From Bacillota bacterium (lineage in GTDB: Bacteria; Bacillota; Bacilli; Bacillales; Bacillaceae_J), in the NCBI GenBank assembly GCA_023457235.1, contig JAEWMK010000405.1:1-8241 (forward strand): a DNA stretch of 8,241 nucleotides, given 5' to 3'. The notes under the pieces are model-generated. The model was not told the origin of the DNA, did not search any database, and was given only the letters and a program-made list of their open reading frames with translations. Positions 6,688-8,241 of the stretch are shown in pieces; positions within the stretch are counted from its first letter, which is position 1, and every line of letters starts with the position of its first letter. Both the position numbers and the translations under genes were made by a program.

Positions 6688-6733
6688 ATTATACATAAAA
6701 TGTAGGATTATCCTATGTCTTTTTTGTACAAAA
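6688..6733 (-). promoter_or_regulatory. Probable promoter/operator region of acyl-CoA ligase 2
   Basis: A -10 hexamer TATAAT is present on the minus strand at 6688-6693. The position where a -35 box should be is occupied by the palindrome TAGGATTATCCTA (6703-6715), and a perfect 12-base palindrome TTTTGTACAAAA follows at 6722-6733. The two centres are about 18.5 bases apart. Absence of a recognisable -35 box with a symmetric site in its place is typical of activator-dependent promoters, but a repressor would also fit. A second TATAAT lies closer to the gene (minus strand, 6664-6669). The true start of transcription is not known. Confidence 0.4.
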
Positions 6734-6757
6734 TGATGGGAATATTATTTTACTCTT

Positions 6758-6796
6758 CAAAAAGAGAAGAACCGGTACACCCAACCCGGTTCTTCT
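6758..6796 (-). terminator. Rho-independent terminator of the 2-oxoacid dehydrogenase operon
   Basis: AGAAGAACCGG (6765-6775) and CCGGTTCTTCT (6786-6796) form a perfect 11-bp stem with a 10-base loop. On the minus strand the stem is followed by CTTTTTG. No U-tract follows on the plus side. It lies 64 bases beyond the E2 stop codon, so the E2 gene is probably the last of its operon. The 64 bases between show no other clear feature. Confidence 0.9.
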
Positions 6797-6860
6797 AGCA
6801 TTTAATAATATTTAAGATTTCCACTTCTGTTTCAAAATTTCCAACTACCATATTGCTGCA

Positions 6861-8180
6861 TCACCCTTCTACCAATAATAAATCTGGATTCCCTAAATAT
6901 TTTTTCAAATCATTTAATAGTTTCGTTGCCGTCCCACCATCAATGATGCGATGATCAAAGGCAAGTGATATTTTTAAAACTGGCCTCAGGATCGGTTGTC
7001 TATATTCATCTGGTACAAATTCTTCATCAATTCGTCCAAATCCAACTATACATACTTCAGGCTGATTAATAATTGGAGTTGACCAAACACCTCCTGTTGC
7101 AATAGCACCAACATTTGTAATAGTCATAGAACCATCACTCATATCGGAGGCTTTCAACATCCCCCGCTCTGACTTTTCTGTATTTCCCGAAATTTCTTTC
7201 GCTATTTCAAATAGGTTCTTCCTGTCAGCATTTTTAATAACAGGTACAACTAATCCATTGATAGTATCCGTCGCTACCCCAACATTATAATATTGACGGT
7301 ATCCAATCTCTTGGGTATCTTCTTTTATAAAAGCATTAAAGTCTGGGTATCTCTTTAACACTGCAACAATTGCTTTAACAAAATAGGCTGTATATGTAAG
7401 CTTAATCTCCTGTTCTTTTGCAATTAACTTAAATTTATTTCGATGGTCAACTAATGAAGAAACTTCAACTTTATCAAATACGGTTACATGTGGTGAAAGT
7501 TGCTTACTATTAACCATTGCCTTTGCAATCGCACGTCTTGTTGTAGTCATTTTTTTATAGATTACGTTCGAAGTAACCATTCCTTTTTCTTCTTTAATGA
7601 CTGTGTTTTCTACTTCTTTAACGGAAGTGTTGGAATATTCCACTTCTTTATCTAAGTCACTTCTACCTCTAGTTCGTATATACAGATCTATATCCTCCCG
7701 AGAAATCCTTCCGTTTTTTCCTGTTGGCGTTACTTTTGTTAGATCCACATTATTTTCCCTTGCATATCTTCTATTTGATGGTGTTGCTAATAATCTTATG
7801 TCAACTCCATTTACGTAATAAGGGCTATGAAACTTCGAATTTGTTTCTATAGTTTTAATTTCAGACACAGGTTCTACATGTTCTGTATCTTTTAGTTCTG
7901 TTACAATCGTTCCTTCCCCCTGAGTTTGGCTTCCAGCGACTTCAATTTCTAAAATATCGTCACCAACTTTTGGTACATCACCTTCTTCAAAAAGCAACCT
8001 TTTTACCATTCCACTAACTGGCGAAGGTAATTCCACAACGGCCTTGTCGCTTTGAATTTCTAATAATGTATCATCTTCTTTAATATAGTCACCAGGTTGA
8101 ACATGCCAAGAAATGATTTCACTTTCGGCAATACCCTCTCCACTATCGGGTAGTTTAAATTTATAAACCATATCCTCCAT
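6861..8180 (-). CDS. 2-oxoacid dehydrogenase E2 component (dihydrolipoyl acyltransferase)
   Basis: This is the core subunit that accepts the acyl group from E1 on a swinging lipoyl arm and transfers it to CoA. The 439 residues show one lipoyl domain (about 5-80) with the lipoylated lysine K46 in QSDKAVVE. A peripheral subunit-binding domain follows at about 129-168 (LATPSNRRYAREN, then TPTGKNGRISREDI). The catalytic domain spans about 205-435, with TITNVG at 353-358 and the active-site DHRIIDGG at 409-416. The length and the PDSGEGIAE and DKAVVE sequences resemble Bacillus PdhC more than BkdB, so pyruvate is the first guess; acetoin or branched-chain oxoacids remain possible. The inter-domain linkers are acidic and polar, without the usual Ala-Pro richness. 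The start is ATG 8180, with GGAAGG just upstream. ATG 8171 is less likely because its GGAGG is only two bases away. It follows E1 beta by 14 bases and is the last gene before a terminator. Confidence 0.95.
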   Translation of the reverse strand: MEDMVYKFKLPDSGEGIAESEIISWHVQPGDYIKEDDTLLEIQSDKAVVELPSPVSGMVKRLLFEEGDVPKVGDDILEIEVAGSQTQGEGTIVTELKDTEHVEPVSEIKTIETNSKFHSPYYVNGVDIRLLATPSNRRYARENNVDLTKVTPTGKNGRISREDIDLYIRTRGRSDLDKEVEYSNTSVKEVENTVIKEEKGMVTSNVIYKKMTTTRRAIAKAMVNSKQLSPHVTVFDKVEVSSLVDHRNKFKLIAKEQEIKLTYTAYFVKAIVAVLKRYPDFNAFIKEDTQEIGYRQYYNVGVATDTINGLVVPVIKNADRKNLFEIAKEISGNTEKSERGMLKASDMSDGSMTITNVGAIATGGVWSTPIINQPEVCIVGFGRIDEEFVPDEYRQPILRPVLKISLAFDHRIIDGGTATKLLNDLKKYLGNPDLLLVEG

Positions 8181-8194
8181 TCATCCTTCCTTCA

Positions 8195-8241
8195 TTAAAA
8201 ATCAAAGACTTCTCTAACTTTATTAACAATATCTTTAGAAT
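8195..8241 (-). CDS. C-terminal end of a probable 2-oxoacid dehydrogenase E1 beta subunit
   Basis: One frame entering from the right edge reads SKDIVNKVREVFDF and stops at TAA (8195-8197). This resembles the short helix that ends E1 beta subunits of pyruvate and branched-chain oxoacid dehydrogenases. The next gene is E2, only 14 bases away, as in the standard E1 alpha, E1 beta, E2 gene order. Only 14 residues are visible, so the call rests mostly on position. If correct, this protein pairs with E1 alpha to bind thiamine diphosphate and decarboxylate the oxoacid. Confidence 0.6.
   Translation of the reverse strand, partial: SKDIVNKVREVFDF

Noticed and set aside
6674..6692. CodY-like sequence upstream of ligase 2
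   Set aside because: The best alignment to the CodY consensus has about five mismatches, which is not distinguishable from AT-rich background.

Overview
The window is AT-rich and has strong AGGAGG-type ribosome binding sites, U-tailed intrinsic terminators and Bacillus-like proteins. It most likely comes from a low-GC Bacillota chromosome, probably a member of the Bacillaceae. All supported genes lie on the minus strand, so transcription runs from the right end to the left. No RNA gene, insertion sequence, CRISPR array or plus-strand gene is supported. No gene-free stretch exceeds about 300 bases.

In transcription order the layout is as follows. The C-terminal tail of a probable 2-oxoacid dehydrogenase E1 beta subunit (8195-8241) is followed after 14 bases by a complete E2 dihydrolipoyl acyltransferase (6861-8180). 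A strong terminator (6758-6796) then closes that operon. Next is acyl-CoA ligase 2 (4998-6608), which has its own leader with several palindromes and its own terminator (4935-4981). A 735-residue PucR/CdaR-type regulator with two GAF-like sensor domains follows (2704-4911). After it comes a 203-base leader rich in possible control sites (a CodY-like box, a cre-like site and two inverted repeats), and then acyl-CoA ligase 1 (929-2500), whose terminator overlaps its stop codon. A 3-hydroxyacyl-CoA dehydrogenase (1-780) runs off the left edge, truncated at its C-terminus.

The genes suggest carboxylic-acid catabolism. The ligases would activate acids as CoA thioesters, and the dehydrogenase would carry out the NAD-dependent oxidation step of beta-oxidation or hydroxybutyryl-CoA metabolism. 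The oxoacid dehydrogenase would make acetyl-CoA or another acyl-CoA. The regulator sits between two paralogous ligases and is the obvious candidate controller. Its ligand and the ligase substrates cannot be read from the sequence. Each enzyme family is familiar. The less ordinary parts are the regulator's architecture, its placement between paralogous ligases, and the TAGGA-containing repeats in the intergenic regions. I see no clear evidence of a wholly new system.
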